Positions 23,283 to 37,121 of a stretch of 64,000 nucleotides of DNA are shown one piece after another (the stretch's first letter is position 1; each line of letters starts with the position of its first letter). The position numbers and the translations under genes are program-made. The notes below the pieces were generated by a model that was not told the DNA's origin, ran no database searches, and worked only from the letters and a program-made list of their open reading frames with translations. Source of the DNA: Echinometra lucunter (taxonomy: Eukaryota > Echinodermata > Echinoidea > Camarodonta > Echinometridae); contig CM057151.1 in NCBI GenBank assembly GCA_029962745.1, forward strand, positions 39,469,136 through 39,533,135, in the 5' to 3' direction.

Positions 23283-23664
23283 CAAATCGGTCTCATAATT
23301 GTCAATGTAATTATTCCTTCAAAATAATAATTTTAGCTCTTAAAAATCACCGTGACTGGCGCAGGTCTCTCAGCCGTTCAAACTCCCCAAATTTCTGGTA
23401 AAACGTGAACTGTTCATCCACCAACTTGCGAAACCAGTGCTTTGAAGAATTCTGAATGTGGGGTATATGAGAGCACGTGTATTCAAGCATGGATGATGAT
23501 TGTGAAAGGCAACGAAGATAGATAGAATTCTGTCTGCATCTTCATCTCCCAACTTATCCACCGCTTAATCATTTGAAGGTTAAAATTAATCGTGTTTACG
23601 TACGGTACATAAATTTTGAATCAAGATTCAGTGAATCCCCTATCAAACAAATCAAATACCAACT

Positions 23665-23716
<52 letters not shown>

Positions 23717-24324
23717 GGAAGGGAGAGAAATGGGAGAGGGCGAAAGAACTTGAAAAGGAAATGACACGACCTCTTCCTATACCCTCTCTTCCTATAGCCT
23801 TCGGGGGGGGGGGGGGAGGGAGGGCACTCAGTACGACTCGGTATATTTTGTGCGATGGGTATGTGCCGCGGAGAAGGCCCCCATATTTACACCCAAATTT
23901 CCGTTCCAGTATACCATATTATTCTTGTGAAAAGGAGAAGAGAAACTGTTCAAAGGCACCGCATTTTCATTGCGTTGTTCCGGCCGTTCCACTCCTTTCC
24001 GGAGAATAACATTTTTGTGAAAAGGGGTGAAAAGTTGAAAATGAGTTTCAATCCAGTTGTGCTATCCAGGCTCGCACGTACGAACCCCGGGCGAGTCCGA
24101 CCCCAGTCCAAGATTTCGATCATTCCCCCCCCCCTCCCCCCCCCCCCCCCCCCTGCACTCCTCGAAACGGATTTACGCCGGTGGAGACATTTTGATAATT
24201 TTTGTACTGTCTTGTGTACTTAACAGTATTCCAACTTAATTGGTTGCCGTGGCAGTGCCCTTTATTGCACTGGATGTACCAGTTATAAATGCATGGGAAC
24301 TTTAATAGTATGTTGCATTACTCC

Positions 24325-24482
24325 GAAGGTACGTTTTTCGTAGATTTCTCATACCGGAATTTCCGAAAATTACGAAAATGATAAAAATGATATAGGGATC
24401 TGTATCATTTCTCGTGTTATGAACTCATGACGTCACGACCCCTATTTTGTTTGCGAAATTTCCCAATAACGAACCTTCAGGA
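24325..24482. repeat. Possible small inverted-repeat element
   Basis: The left end (cgaaggtacgtt) and right end (aacgaaccttcag) are imperfectly complementary over about 28 bp, enclosing about 100 bp that includes a TGACGTCA palindrome near 24428. No target duplication was found, so this is tentative. Confidence 0.35.
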
Positions 24483-25890
24483 AAACGATACAGCAAACTT
24501 TGAATATCAGCATAATCAGCATGGTGAAACACGTGACTTTCTTTGTTTTTCAAAGTCGACCAGAATGATAATCCATGGTTCATGAGAAGACTGGCTTACA
24601 CATGTTTGCACATCTCCCTTCTACTGTAATCTGAAAATAATTGTATATACCATAAACTACAGTTCAGGAAAAGCGAGGTATATGTAATCCGGTGATCACT
24701 TATCGTGTTTAAAACGTCATTGGGGTTTATGGGGATTTTCTCCTACTGTTTTGATACGTTTTTAGACGTACAGGATGGTTGTAAACCAAGAAAGGTTAAA
24801 TTGTTTTCGTTTTTTTTAAAGCATCTTTGTGTAAATTTCCCTCATTTCCCACTGCAGCAAAATGAATTTTATCTGACACTGAATCGACAGGAAAGATGGA
24901 TAGAAAGAAAAGAGAGAGGTGAAGGAAAGAGCAATCGGGGGGGGGGGGGGGGGGAATAGAAAGAGATAGAATAAGATAGAAGGGGAGGGTTCCAGGTGGT
25001 ACTGCAAGAACATCCATGTTTACGTGATACAGACAAATAAAGATAATTATTAACTCCAAGATTCGAAATATTAAATTTGTCTTTATTTCATGGACATATA
25101 CATGTAAAAGAACAATCAATACCAACAAAAACACAACAGAGAGAATATTGGTACAAATCTGTTTTAAAGCACTTTTAATTTCATGCGAATGGTATTATTT
25201 TTCAAAATACTTTATATAATTTCCATTGTTATGTGATAATTTTCTTTGGAGTGTTACCACTTTCCATGTCTTAAATTAATCTTTAAAATCCAAAGAAGAC
25301 ATGCCTTTTTATTTTTAGTATGCGGAAAGAATTCAAAGCAAATCTTATTTCAGTCGAGAGCATAACTATTCCCCTCGAATTTTTGCATAGCTGCTGTATA
25401 GACAAAATCAAGAATATTTCAACAGATATCTATCAAATATTGCACCTCTTTTCAAAATATACAAATAATATCCCGTCATATAATGAGGAGACTCTTTTCT
25501 CCCCAAGATAATTCATATAAATTTATGTGAAAATACATCTATACATTTCAAGCTTGTTCATTTATGTAAGGCACATTGTGAACGACACTAAATTATTCTG
25601 AGAATTTAGCTTCTTGAAACATAAACAAATAAAACCCATTTTATTGCAAACGTTTATTATGCAAAGATCCTATGCTCCAAGCAATGAACTACTATATAAT
25701 GTATCATTCTGTTTTCCTCTTTTTTATCAGCATATCATTTAGTTTTTAATTTCAATGATCAGAAAATCAATAATTATAAAAAACTTTACACATGAATTTG
25801 ACAATTTTGGCAAAATGAAACGATAGTAAAGACAACGATATTAAGTGATGAATGTAGAGGGTTTTTATCATGCCTGTAGAATTAACACGA

Positions 25891-26046
25891 AGCATCATTT
25901 CCTTGACGAAGAACTGCGTCAACGTCTGACGCTCATGATGGGCGTCAGTTCCTTGACGTAGGACTGCGTCAACGCTGACGCTCATGACGGGTGTCATTTC
26001 CTTGACGTAGGACTGCGTCAACCATTGACGCTCATGACGCGCCATG
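25891..26046. repeat. Three tandem ~50-bp copies with tgacg/cgtca palindromes
   Basis: The phrase ccttgacg recurs at 25901, 25951 and 26000. Each unit contains 'gactgcgtcaac' and 'tgacgctcatga'. A single related palindrome, TGACGCAG-AA-CTGCGTCA, lies at 35171-35188. It is non-coding as far as I can tell. Confidence 0.7.
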
Positions 26047-27897
26047 AGAAAGCAATATCGTATACTAATCGTGAATGCAAACATTGCGTTGTTTTACTTG
26101 CATATGCACTAAGTGTCTCCAACGGCTTGATTTGACCAGTTCGTAATTAGCACATGTCACAAACGAGCCCAAATTATCCCTATCCACCACAAATCTTTTA
26201 AAACATGGATAGGACCATAGTTTGTGCACTTTAGTCACTCCCAGAGTGGTAGGGGTACCTTGGGAATAGATTTGTTTCCCCCTTTGAAAAGAATTGTACT
26301 TCCTCCTGGATATCTTCATGGCATGCCAATGATGTTTGCATGATATTCATCAGCACATCAAGTAATTCTTGTCAATGAGTTGTACAGTTTGTCACATCAG
26401 ATGACTTTCATCTGCTCATGCTCAGAACATCTACGAATTGGCTTATTCGCACAGTTGGTAAGTTATCGAAGTGACGCCTCGGTACGGTGAGCATTAAACT
26501 ATTAAATATTTACCAATGCATCACATCCATTTTCTCCCAAGAAGTCAATTTCTGACCATACACGTACTTAGCACCATTTTCTCAATCAGAGCACCTCCGT
26601 TCAGTTCACATAAACATCCAAAATTCTTCCCAACTTTATATAAACAACATTGCATGCAATGTATAATACACATTTACAAAAGTTAAAATATGCAAGCATT
26701 TACGTTTATAAAATATACATCCCCAAACTTTATACATACATTCTCTTTAATACAGATTCCATCATCATCATTATTAGTATATACATAAAGGAAGAGATTC
26801 TTTAAATTCGCCCTCCCTTTCCGACACGATAAAGCTCGCTTTGATAATCTAAGGCACGTCTACTTGAAACATGAAAATCCGCAGATTTTACACACAGGAA
26901 TTACACATAACGTTTTGTCGAGTGACTTGAAGGGATCAACATGAATGCGGCTATGAAGAGAAAGCCGAGTTCGGGCATAGATAAAAACAATTTGTGAATT
27001 TCCTCTCTCTTTTTTTTTTTAAATCTATTTTATTTAGCAATGTCCCATGAAAGTGATTAATCTCGAAGTGCTTATTCTGTCGATGTCTCAATATGACTAC
27101 AAACAGGTAACAATTATTGTTGCCACATGTCCTTGTCTTCCATAAAATTCAACTCTTTGTTTGTACTCAAAATATAGGTCCATTTCTCTTTGTTAATGAC
27201 CTTTATGCAAGATTTTGTTAATTTGTAAATCTTGGAGTTCGACTCAAAGGTGCCAAGACTTAATTAACGCAATAGAAATTTCTTCTACGTGGCGCTAAAG
27301 CAGTCAAATAATCTGAAATTCTCATTTGAAAACAAACACCCATACCCTCAAAAACTCGTCAACCTTCAGAAAAGTTGTCAGATAGCCTGCGAGGGCCTGC
27401 GAGACCAAAATGCTGGCCTTGAGGGATGTCGGTCGTGTTGGCCTTTGGTGTCGTGAACCCTTACATGACTGTTCAGAAGGATCATGGAACAGATGAATAT
27501 CGATCCCATAGGCTGTAGCCATACTACATGGTCCATTGCTTCCCTCTGCGTCCCTTCGATGGCTTTGAGTGGTTAATTCAGTATGCACATCACGAAACAT
27601 TATAGACAAGGGCCCTGCTGTGGAATTTTTTTTCAGTAATGACTACATTTATATTTAGACTATTCTTTGTAGTTCATTAATCAGCTCCTTCAGTCTAAGG
27701 CGTCTGGACCACGAGTAGCCTCAACTCCGTTTTCCTTGATTGTATAGGTCTTCTTGCAATTTTTATTATCATGCACGGAAACTGTTATAGCTGACATGAC
27801 ATCTTAAAAAAGCAGCGAACTTCACAGAAAAGGTTTGGTAGTAAGCTTCGGTAGTCAGACTTTACGTCTAGACTATTCAGTGCATAGTTCTAGTGGG

Positions 27898-28077
27898 CTA
27901 GACCAAAGTAGTCCTGCCTCTTCGTCCCTTGCTGGTGTAGAAGGACTGTGCATGTGGTTCGCCCTCATGCCACAGGATAAGTTCTTGGAACCGTGCCTCC
28001 ACGCAGGACGCTGTGAGCCTTGCTTCGGGATCCTCGTCCCAACAGTCCACCACTGTGTTCTTGATGATCGTCAGACC
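27898..28077 (-). CDS. TGFBR2: TGFBR2 last coding exon (kinase C-lobe end and tail)
   Basis: The acceptor is cttgcttgcag. It encodes [23 protein letters not shown], including the invariant kinase Arg, and a short basic tail ([10 protein letters not shown]). The TAG stop is at 27898-27900. The tail is unlike the human one. Confidence 0.93.
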   Translation of the reverse strand, partial: GLTIIKNTVVDCWDEDPEARLTASCVEARFQELILWHEGEPHAQSFYTSKGRRGRTTLV

Positions 28078-30308
28078 CTGCAAGCAAGAAAAGAATTTTC
28101 AAATTTATTTCATTGATAATTATGCGTATCCAGTGAGTTGATGTTATAATCAACTGAAGATGTCAAAAGCGATGCCTATGTCGCCCTCTATAGGTGTACT
28201 GTATGAATATGTCATCATCATTCAAAACGCCATCATGAACCAAAAACCTAAAATCCTAAAATCGCTTGGTTTTTCCTTCGGGATAAGAACCATTTAAAGA
28301 CTTTAATTAAAGAAAATCCCAAAGCTTGCCAAAACCGTAGAGATTAACGATCACTTACCGGATTTCTGAGCCACTCTTCTGTAATCGGAGGCCTTTCTCT
28401 TTTGAGGACCACAAGAGATTTCATCGTCTCCAAACTAGCCCTTCTCTCGCCGAGGCTCCGACTGAATGGAAGCTCATATTCGTTGATATCTGGATATAGA
28501 GAGAATAGAACAATCAACTGTTACTTTTTATCAGTTAAGAACACTTTTCGAGGTCACAACAAATCATTTATGTGCGGAGGTCAGGTTGAAGAAACTACTT
28601 CGGCAGAAAAACTTTGCAAAAGTCTGCGTGTACTTCTGTAGTGATATCCATGGGGCGAAAAAAAAAATCGAATAATTACAACAAAATAGAGTTAGAGAGA
28701 AAGAGGGGGGGGGGAATGAGTGAGCAATAACTGAATTAATCAATCAATCAACACACTATAAATTCTTGAAAGTATATGAAAAGAACACCAATGACCTTCA
28801 TTTGATAAAATCTGCACAGGGCCTACTTCTTGTCGGGATTGAATAAAGGTATACTGCTAAAAAAGGTGAATAATTTGGCACTAAAGGAGATAGCAAGTGT
28901 ATGATGCAAGGAATAGGAACTAAGGCCAGAAAAACTTACAAAATATGGCTGCAAAGAAATTAGTGCATCAGTGAGAAAAAATAGTCCCTACTGAGCCAAT
29001 ACGGTACGTGGTGTTTTTTTATTATTATTATTATTTGTTTTAGTAAGTATTTCGTATGTTTGTTTCGTTGTTTGTTTCGTCCGTCGGGTGGGTGGTGTCA
29101 ATTCCTGTAGACGAGCCAAACATCGCGTCCCATACCACTACCAAACGTATTGCGAGACGAGGTCATATATGTCCACAAAGTTTTCTTTTTCTTGATGTTC
29201 TTCCTTCGGAATTCACAGTTATTTCCATGTCTTCCTCAAACATCTTCAACTCCGACCTCATTGGCTGGACTGGCCTTGGATAAGTAGGCCCGATTTCCCC
29301 TACGTCATCCACTCTTCAAGAGTATGCAACGGGCAACGGAAGCGAAGAAGCAGTCTTGCTCTTCCGGATTACGCGATTATGATTTCTCAATGCAGTTGTA
29401 CTTTTTAGACAAGATTGAAATGGAAAACAATATACGGAAATATACTCAGGAGGAAAGGAGTGAGAGAAGAAAGATGGGAAAGAGATAGGAAAAGGAGAGA
29501 AGAATAAGGAGGAAACGAACAAGGGAACGCCTTATTAATCACGTCGGTAGCTTGACTCTTGAGATGTTGATAAATTCATACCTAGATCAGCTCAGTGGGT
29601 GCGTTTTGCTCTTCGATCTTTTGTCACGAGTAGGTCTGAGGTATCGAATTCTCTTAGCTGTCATAATTATAGTAAAGAAACGCAATGGTACTACTAAAAT
29701 AAGATGGGATTTTTCGCCATATTTGTGTGAACCTGTATTAAATCTTTATCAATATAACTTATACGTTTACTCTCTGAGTGGAGACGAAAAGCGTCAGTTC
29801 ATGTTTATTTTGAACTCATCCATTAATATTTTTTCGTCACTACCATGACTACTCTGGGACGTTTTTGTCGTCTCTGTTTAGTGTTACCAATATAGTGAGA
29901 ACTTGAAAATCCAGAAAGGCCTTGTATTACTGTCCACTGAGGCGATAGGAACACTAACTTCTTGGGTCTCGTGAAGCGCATTTTATTACTTTTTTTCGGC
30001 TTCCTATCATTAGAGATAGTATTTGAAAATGTCTGTGTTTTCTGAAGAATATGAGGATAAGGTTAGAGCTTGTAAATGTTACAGATTGACTGAAATGCAG
30101 TTGTCAGCCAAATATATCACGTTGTACGATTCCCGTGTCACCTTCTAATCGCCTTATTCTTTCTCTGTCGTCGTCTCCTTACTTATTAATTGTCTCGGTA
30201 GCATTCGTGCTGACTGCCGGCGTCGGATCAATATTATGCAAGGGCACACCTGCCACAAATTGACCAAACTTACTTAGCTTCATTCGGGGTGGGGGGGGGG
30301 GGGTGAGC

Positions 30309-30344
<36 letters not shown>

Positions 30345-32475
30345 AAGAGAGAGAGAGAGAGACAGACAGACTGAGAAAGAAAGAGAGAGAGAGAGAGTGA
30401 GTGAGAGTGAGGTTACATTGTTACTCATCTTCCCATAAACGTCTTGAGACGCAGATCGTCTTCAAGAATACATCGCTTAGATCATAGAGGTTGAGACAGA
30501 GGGCGGAAATTGACGGAAACAAGCACTGGGCTTTTTGATGCATAAAAGAAAACACTCGTCTGGCTCACTGGCCCTAATAGCCTTGCGCCGATTAAGTATA
30601 TATCAGATACTGTACCTTGGATGTTTACCGTTACCTACATAAAGCCTACCCTTGCCCCCCCTCACCCTTTGAACACACCCCCCCCCCCACCCCCAACCCC
30701 CCCCCCCAAAAAAAAGACTATGAAAATGTGAAAACCTTTTCTTTTATATTTGAGAATTGTCAAAAAGAAGAAACTTGACAAAATGAATATTAGAACCTCT
30801 TCTTATCAGAGATAGGTGTTTTGTTTGTACTCCCATCTTTCAAAGAAAATTCTGGCTTTATCATGCCAAAACCTTGTCAGTGTGATATTAGTGTAATTAA
30901 GTTTACAGACGTGTATCGTCAATCAGATAGGATTACTACTCCTGGGACCGATCTTCACCTTCAACTTAATCATCACATCACCATCGGAAAGACGTGACTC
31001 AGACTCGAACCTGGGTCCAATCAGAGTCAGTTTATAGGCCAAGACAAAGAGCTTACTGCGGACGTTACCGCTAGACCAAAGCTGCTCCTTAATTTGTAAG
31101 CTTGTCTAGTATACTAGTCGATTGTAAAAGCGTAAGAAATGTGTAATGTGTATTCTGGGGAATGAGAATGATTTCATGACTATTTCCCTATCTTGCTCTA
31201 AGAGGGCTTGCATCGAACATGACATTTACTAAATACAATAATTCTACGAAACTTCAAACTCAGTGTTAGATTGGTTAACAAGTGGAAGAAATTATTTTGC
31301 TTATTATGGAAGCTCGACAGTATTATTTAGTGATTCCAAATAATTCCAAACTGGTTTAATTCATTGTTCTCTGCAACATAATTCAGAAGGTAAACCCGGG
31401 TTTGCTTTGATAGGGAATTTCCCAGCTGCGGCCATGGAACGCTCTTCTAGGTAGTATAACTCTTAATGCCTTCTTCTAAGACGACTAAATGACTAATCCT
31501 CTATAATTCGAAAGAACTCCCACATGTATATGTGGGAGGGTTGTTGTTCTCACCCTTGATGCTCTTAAATTGTAACTCTGATCATGTATTGCGAGGAGGA
31601 TAAGAGGAACCATGTACCTAGAATTTTATGAGCAGACGGTTATGGTGAAAGACGCGGCAGTTGAGAAACATAATTATAACTCGAGCATGAAGCGTGGCGA
31701 GGGCCAACTCATGGATTCCGACCAAAGGTTGGGGGTGCTGTAATGTAGAGATGCACGCTGCAGCAAGGGCTCGATCTAGCTCTATGCAGAGAAGTGGGAC
31801 GAATCAAGAAACTGTACTCCTTGGACGAACCGACTGACCAAAGAGCATGCAAGAAGTTAGATATTGTGTTTCCAAATCAGGCAAGCAAATGTACAGAATA
31901 AGACCGTCCTCGAACACGGACGTTCTTGAATCGGGTCAATCTGTTATCATCATGAAACCAAATTACTGAGTTGCCCCTATAATATTTTGTCCATGAAAAT
32001 AAAGCAATATTAGTTGTTGCTATATGACAATCAGCGGACTCAGTCAAACTATAGGCCTTACTTAATCAATCCTCTAAGGCAAATAAGTTTGGTAAGTAAA
32101 AATTGTAGGTAGAGTAAGGCACCTTTGAGTAAGCTACACCGTGAAGTGATCTCCCAAAGGATGAGGGCCAGGGCATAGGTGTCCATTTGCTTGAAGGATT
32201 CGATATCCTGAAGATTCACCTTACATTCCAGGGCTTCAGGAGACATGTAGCGAGGTGTACCCACCTGTAGTGTAAGTGAAACAGAGGGCGATGGAGAAAG
32301 AGAGAGAGAGAGAGAGAGACAGAGAGAGACAGAGACAGAGAGAGGGAGAGGGAGAAATGCAGCGACTTATTGAGAGGGAGGAGAGCGAGAGAGATATGGG
32401 AGAGAAAAAGAGATAGAGAAAAAGAGACAAAAGAGTAAAAGAAATAGAGAGCAAATGATGGATGAGAATGAAGGC

Positions 32476-32506
<31 letters not shown>

Positions 32507-35500
32507 GTAAAAGAAGAAAGAAAGTAGAAAAAAAAAGATACTCATGAATTTTGAATGAACATGTATATTGCGAGATTTTTTCCACTGGCACGTCCATTTC
32601 AAATTACCACTTCACTATTTAAAAATCTTAGTTCAGATTTTGACTGTAGGAAATAACGATCTCTGAAGAAGATCGACAAGTTGTCATTCATTTCGACAAT
32701 TAGATTAATAGCAGACGATATATGTACGGGAACAGGTAATTAAACAGAAATTGTCTGCTGAAAAAAAAACTTACTGAGACGTCCTTGGAGCATTAATGAG
32801 CCTCATTATTACATGGGTGTTTATCTGTATCACACTCATCAAATATGACGAGAAACAAAGTTTGTCTCTTTTTAAAAAGATGTGTCAAGTGTAAAAGACA
32901 TGAACGATATAGAAAAAAAAATACCATCATGCTTATTCATCATGTCATGTTCGACAAATATATAAATACTGTAAATTTGACCCTCTTTTTCAGGTTACCC
33001 TCAAAAGTATTGACGCCATCAGATTGGCTTTTACATTGCTCTTCCTAAAAGCGCCATGGAATTGTCATCACCCCAAGCATTTCCAGCTATCCATGAATCC
33101 ATGAATGCACTAGTCAAGTGGGAAAGTGTTTTTCAACTGAAACTGTTTACCCATGTGTATTGAGAAAAATCTTTCGACATGACTTAAGAACTGAGCACCC
33201 ATGGTTCTTACACCTTGTCCAGAGATGTAAGCCACGAAAAGGGATCAAACCAGGGGAGTGTTTCATGAAGAGTTTTGTCGGTGATTTTCACTGACTAATT
33301 TGCTTTCCGCCAATCAGATGAGAGGATTTTCAGAAGTTTATAACATTTGTCGGTGATTTTCACCGACAAAACTCTTCATGAAACGCTCCCCAGGGTATAT
33401 TATATGGCAGATTCAGAGCCTTCACCATGCCACACTACTTTCACATTCAAAATAAAAGGAAAACGACACTACAATCTTTTGATATTAGTTTGCAGATGAC
33501 GACGGGTCAATATCCGTTTTCGTCCTGCTCTTTCGCACGGGAAGTTTACATGTTGTTGGGTTTTAAAATGGTAATGTATTTTGACTTAGAGATATTGATG
33601 ATTGAACTCTGTTAGGCAAAATATTTTTGGAAATCCCCAATACCTTTCTCGTATTTTCCCAACTTTTCAGTAACAGCCTAGGCATCTTGTATATATTATC
33701 ACAAAATACATGCCTATATCTTATCTCTTGTGAAACAATGAGATGAAAAGCATTTGATTCAGATATTATCGTGGTGTTATATTTAAACATTTCAGTTGGG
33801 TTCGGATATTTGTTTGAAATGAGATGTTTTTGTGAAAGAGGGTGAGGGCAAGTTGAAAGCCAGTTTGTCTAAATATTTTTATTGAAACAATTGATAATAG
33901 GGTAAGATCGGACACTGGACTGGCTTTGCACCTATCTTACACCTCGTAACTTAACTGTGTGCAGTCATCAGCTCACTCGCCAAGGCGTGCCGCAAGGGTC
34001 CGTTATCGGACCCTTGGCATTTACGATGGCTACCTCACACCTAGAAAAAATATCATTGATTCCTATAGTTCTCCTAAAATGATTTATGCAGATGATACTC
34101 AAATTTGTATATCATGTAAGTCATCCCAGAGTGTTAAGTCGTATGGAGGAAGTTTAAGAGTGGTCGAGAATGAATGGCAAAAAGTTGAATACTACAGTAG
34201 TACAAAAACGGAAGTTCTGCATATCAAATCAAGATTTCAGTTCTTTTGAAATGGTGTAGAGATTGTCCCCGTCGAGAAAGCGAGAAATAATGGTGTTATC
34301 TTTGTGGATTAGTTCACATGCATACTTATGTAAGTTCTAGATGCCGTTCTGCATCACTTGCGTTGCAAAGGATTAGCAAAATTCGGCCATATAATGACAA
34401 AGGCACTCTTGAAAAATTAGTGCATGCATTTGTTATGTGTCACCTAGAACTATTGCAATAGACTGTTTATGGAGTGGGGGGGGGGGGGTCGCGTGTCCAG
34501 ACGCCAATAACAAAAATGTAGCCTTCTCTTTGTCTTTGGATTCAACAAAAACTATTCATTAAATAGCACCAATCATCATCAATACTTGTTCTCTATAATA
34601 TTGTCTAACAAAAGTGTTAGACAATTTAAGAAATATTGCTTGTAAACTATTGTCTTCTTTAAATGGCTGTTTTAAATCGACTGTCCGGATGCACATCCTG
34701 TCCGGACACACTACATCTGGGTATACTAGATACACAGCTTCAGAAATTCTTGGGAAACAATAAAGTAGTGAACCCCCTCACTTCCCATAAGTTCCTCTTC
34801 ACATTATCTTCTAACATTTCTGTCAGCTATCAGGTTGAATGGTTGAAACATTCTCATGTTTTGAAACATGGAACATTTAAATTGACGCAAATATAACAAT
34901 TATTACTCCTACAGGAAAGCTTAGGCACCTGTCTCACACTGGGCGCCATTTGCGGTCTCAGGGATGCGTCTTTGACGGTCTCTGATGCGACTTAGCATGC
35001 ACAACTGCCATACATACGTTGCGCTGAATTATTGTGGGATGTGTTCATTGCCTTCATTATGCTTGATTCGCATAGACGACGATCATGACGATGACGCAAT
35101 CGTAATGGCACGTCGTGTCCAACGAGCATAATGTAGCCTATGTTAGTTACATACGAAACGTCATTTTGCTTGACGCAGAACTGCGTCAGCGATCGAATCG
35201 GCCTTTGACGCACCATGTATGTTGTGAAGGATATCGGATAAAAGATGACTGCAAAATTAACAGTGTACACTATACGGTGCAGACGTCTTAATAGGTTTGG
35301 GTCTATTGTTCACTGCCTACTGCACCATGGATTCCAGTGAATCGCACAATGCAGTGCGCGTCAAGATATGGGCACGACGCAATGAATCTACACTCCCTGT
35401 GAGCCGGGGCTTATCACTCACTGCTTGGTTTTACTGCCGCATGGACTAATGTACTACAAGTATGTAATTAAAATAATGCCTCTTAAGAAATGGTTGCAAG

Positions 35501-35909
35501 AGGCCTCAGTTCATTGCGAGTCTTCAATCAAACATGAATTAAATTCATATAAAACTGGATATCATGACAAATGAACATAAGATTAATTAAAGTCGTGTCT
35601 ATCCGACAGAACAAAACAGGGGGATGCAATGGATCTGATACAAAGTCCTGTGATCCACACAGACTATACTGCACCTGTCAGTGTTGTTTTAAAGTGACGA
35701 GTCTTTTTCAAAACAGACAAGACAAACACATTAATGAAAACAAGTGGGCTAGTCCTTGATCCAGTATTATCCTATACAAAAACATTTAACGCTTGCTGAT
35801 TTAACAAGAGGCATCAATGCATTATGGACTAAAATGTTTGATCACCAGGGCCGAAGTTATTTCCTTCCAATTCGTTTGGGTTGATTTAATCCAGGACTGT
35901 CACGTTATG

Positions 35910-35960
<51 letters not shown>

Positions 35961-37090
35961 AAGAGTGACACAATGCGTCATTTAGTCAACATTATTCTAA
36001 GCGAGTTGGTTTAATGGCTTGAAATAATAATCACGGTCTAACCCAACATATTGTTCTTTATCTGATGTTATTCTCTTCCATGAAAATTAATGCATTTTTA
36101 AAAGTCAGGGAATGAGCATCCTCCGCAGCGTTTTCTTCCTTTCTTAGAAGGAGGGGCAGCCCCTTCGAATCCTTTAGTTGCCTTTAAGTTTTTATCCCAG
36201 GAGAAAGCAATAGTTCGTCGTCCATTTTCCTAAAACTAAAACCTTAAAGGTGAGTTATCCCAGATTTTCTAGAAAAGGATATAAACCAACAATATATATA
36301 GTAATCCTTGCATACATAATTTTGACTCATCTTTTTTAAAATCTATGAAAATTCTCATGGTTTATAAAGCGATTGCCTGCAACAGTGAAGCGTGGGTTCA
36401 GACACTGAAAGGACAATGGCATCATTGGGAGCATACATGATGGTGAAATCCAAACTTTATGGGGTGTATCCAAAGGTGTCTTTTCATCTTCTTTTTGACA
36501 GTTCTTATCTTCTTTCCCCATCTTTCTTTTCTTTCTATTATTCATTTTTCCATTGCTTACAAATCAGAATGTATTAGAGTAACGCTTCCACATGATATTG
36601 ATATCACATTTGTGGCCATTTGTAAATATTTTGCATGGATGTATCAGAATGGGTCAAACAAAGAGATTGTTACCGTGAAACAATGAAAAGGAGATTGGGT
36701 TGTTTAATCTTACCTGGAGCAAGTTGGCTCAGTCGGTAAAGCGTCTGCCTTTCGAACCAAAAGACCGTGGGTTCGAGTCCAGCCAAGGCGGATGACTGAA
36801 GCCTACGTTGTGTGTTAGCGTGCCCCTTCCCTGTTTCATAGACGCAGGCTATGCTACAGTGGAAAACACTCCGTCCCTCGGATAGGACGTTAAATGGAGG
36901 TCCCGTGTAAAGGAGAGTCACCACCTTTGCACGTTAAAGATCCCACTGTACTATTCGTATAAGAGTAGGGGGAAACCCCGGTGTATGTGGTCCACCTGCA
37001 TACCCCCAATCAGTGATATCGGGAGGAGAGACCTGAGGGTTACAGTGATTCAGTTCGCTTTTCCCCTCCCAGGCACAGGTGACGCCAAAT

Positions 37091-37121
<31 letters not shown>

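Larger units (their letters stand above)
20284..27897. other. PSMA2 3' flank and intergenic region before TGFBR2
   Basis: The PSMA2 3' untranslated region must begin here; an AATAAA at 21438 is one candidate poly-A signal, but none is certain. I see no gene. Recognisable content is the foldback MITE 20980-21141, the TIR element 22914-23282, GA tracts near 22820 and 23667, a possible inverted-repeat element 24325-24482, an hAT-family end near 24166-24181 and the 50-bp tandem repeats at 25891-26046. On the minus strand an AATAAA (plus-strand TTTATT at 27762-27767) lies 131-136 bp past the TGFBR2 stop and could end that mRNA. Confidence 0.6.
28490..32122 (-). other. TGFBR2: TGFBR2 intron between subdomain IX and X exons
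   Basis: This 3.6-kb intron holds a poly-G run at about 30291, a long (GA)n tract at 30309-30410 and a tRNA-like SINE head at 30958-31088 (minus). A frame at 29056-29283 looked open but has no known similarity. Confidence 0.7.

Noticed and set aside
27322..27609. 95-codon minus frame downstream of the TGFBR2 stop
   Set aside because: It lies 288 bp past an in-frame stop, has no recognisable domain and is best seen as 3' untranslated or intergenic sequence.
36716..36790. Functional tRNA gene
   Set aside because: A and B boxes are present but the stems do not close as a cloverleaf and the sequence continues into a SINE body and tail.
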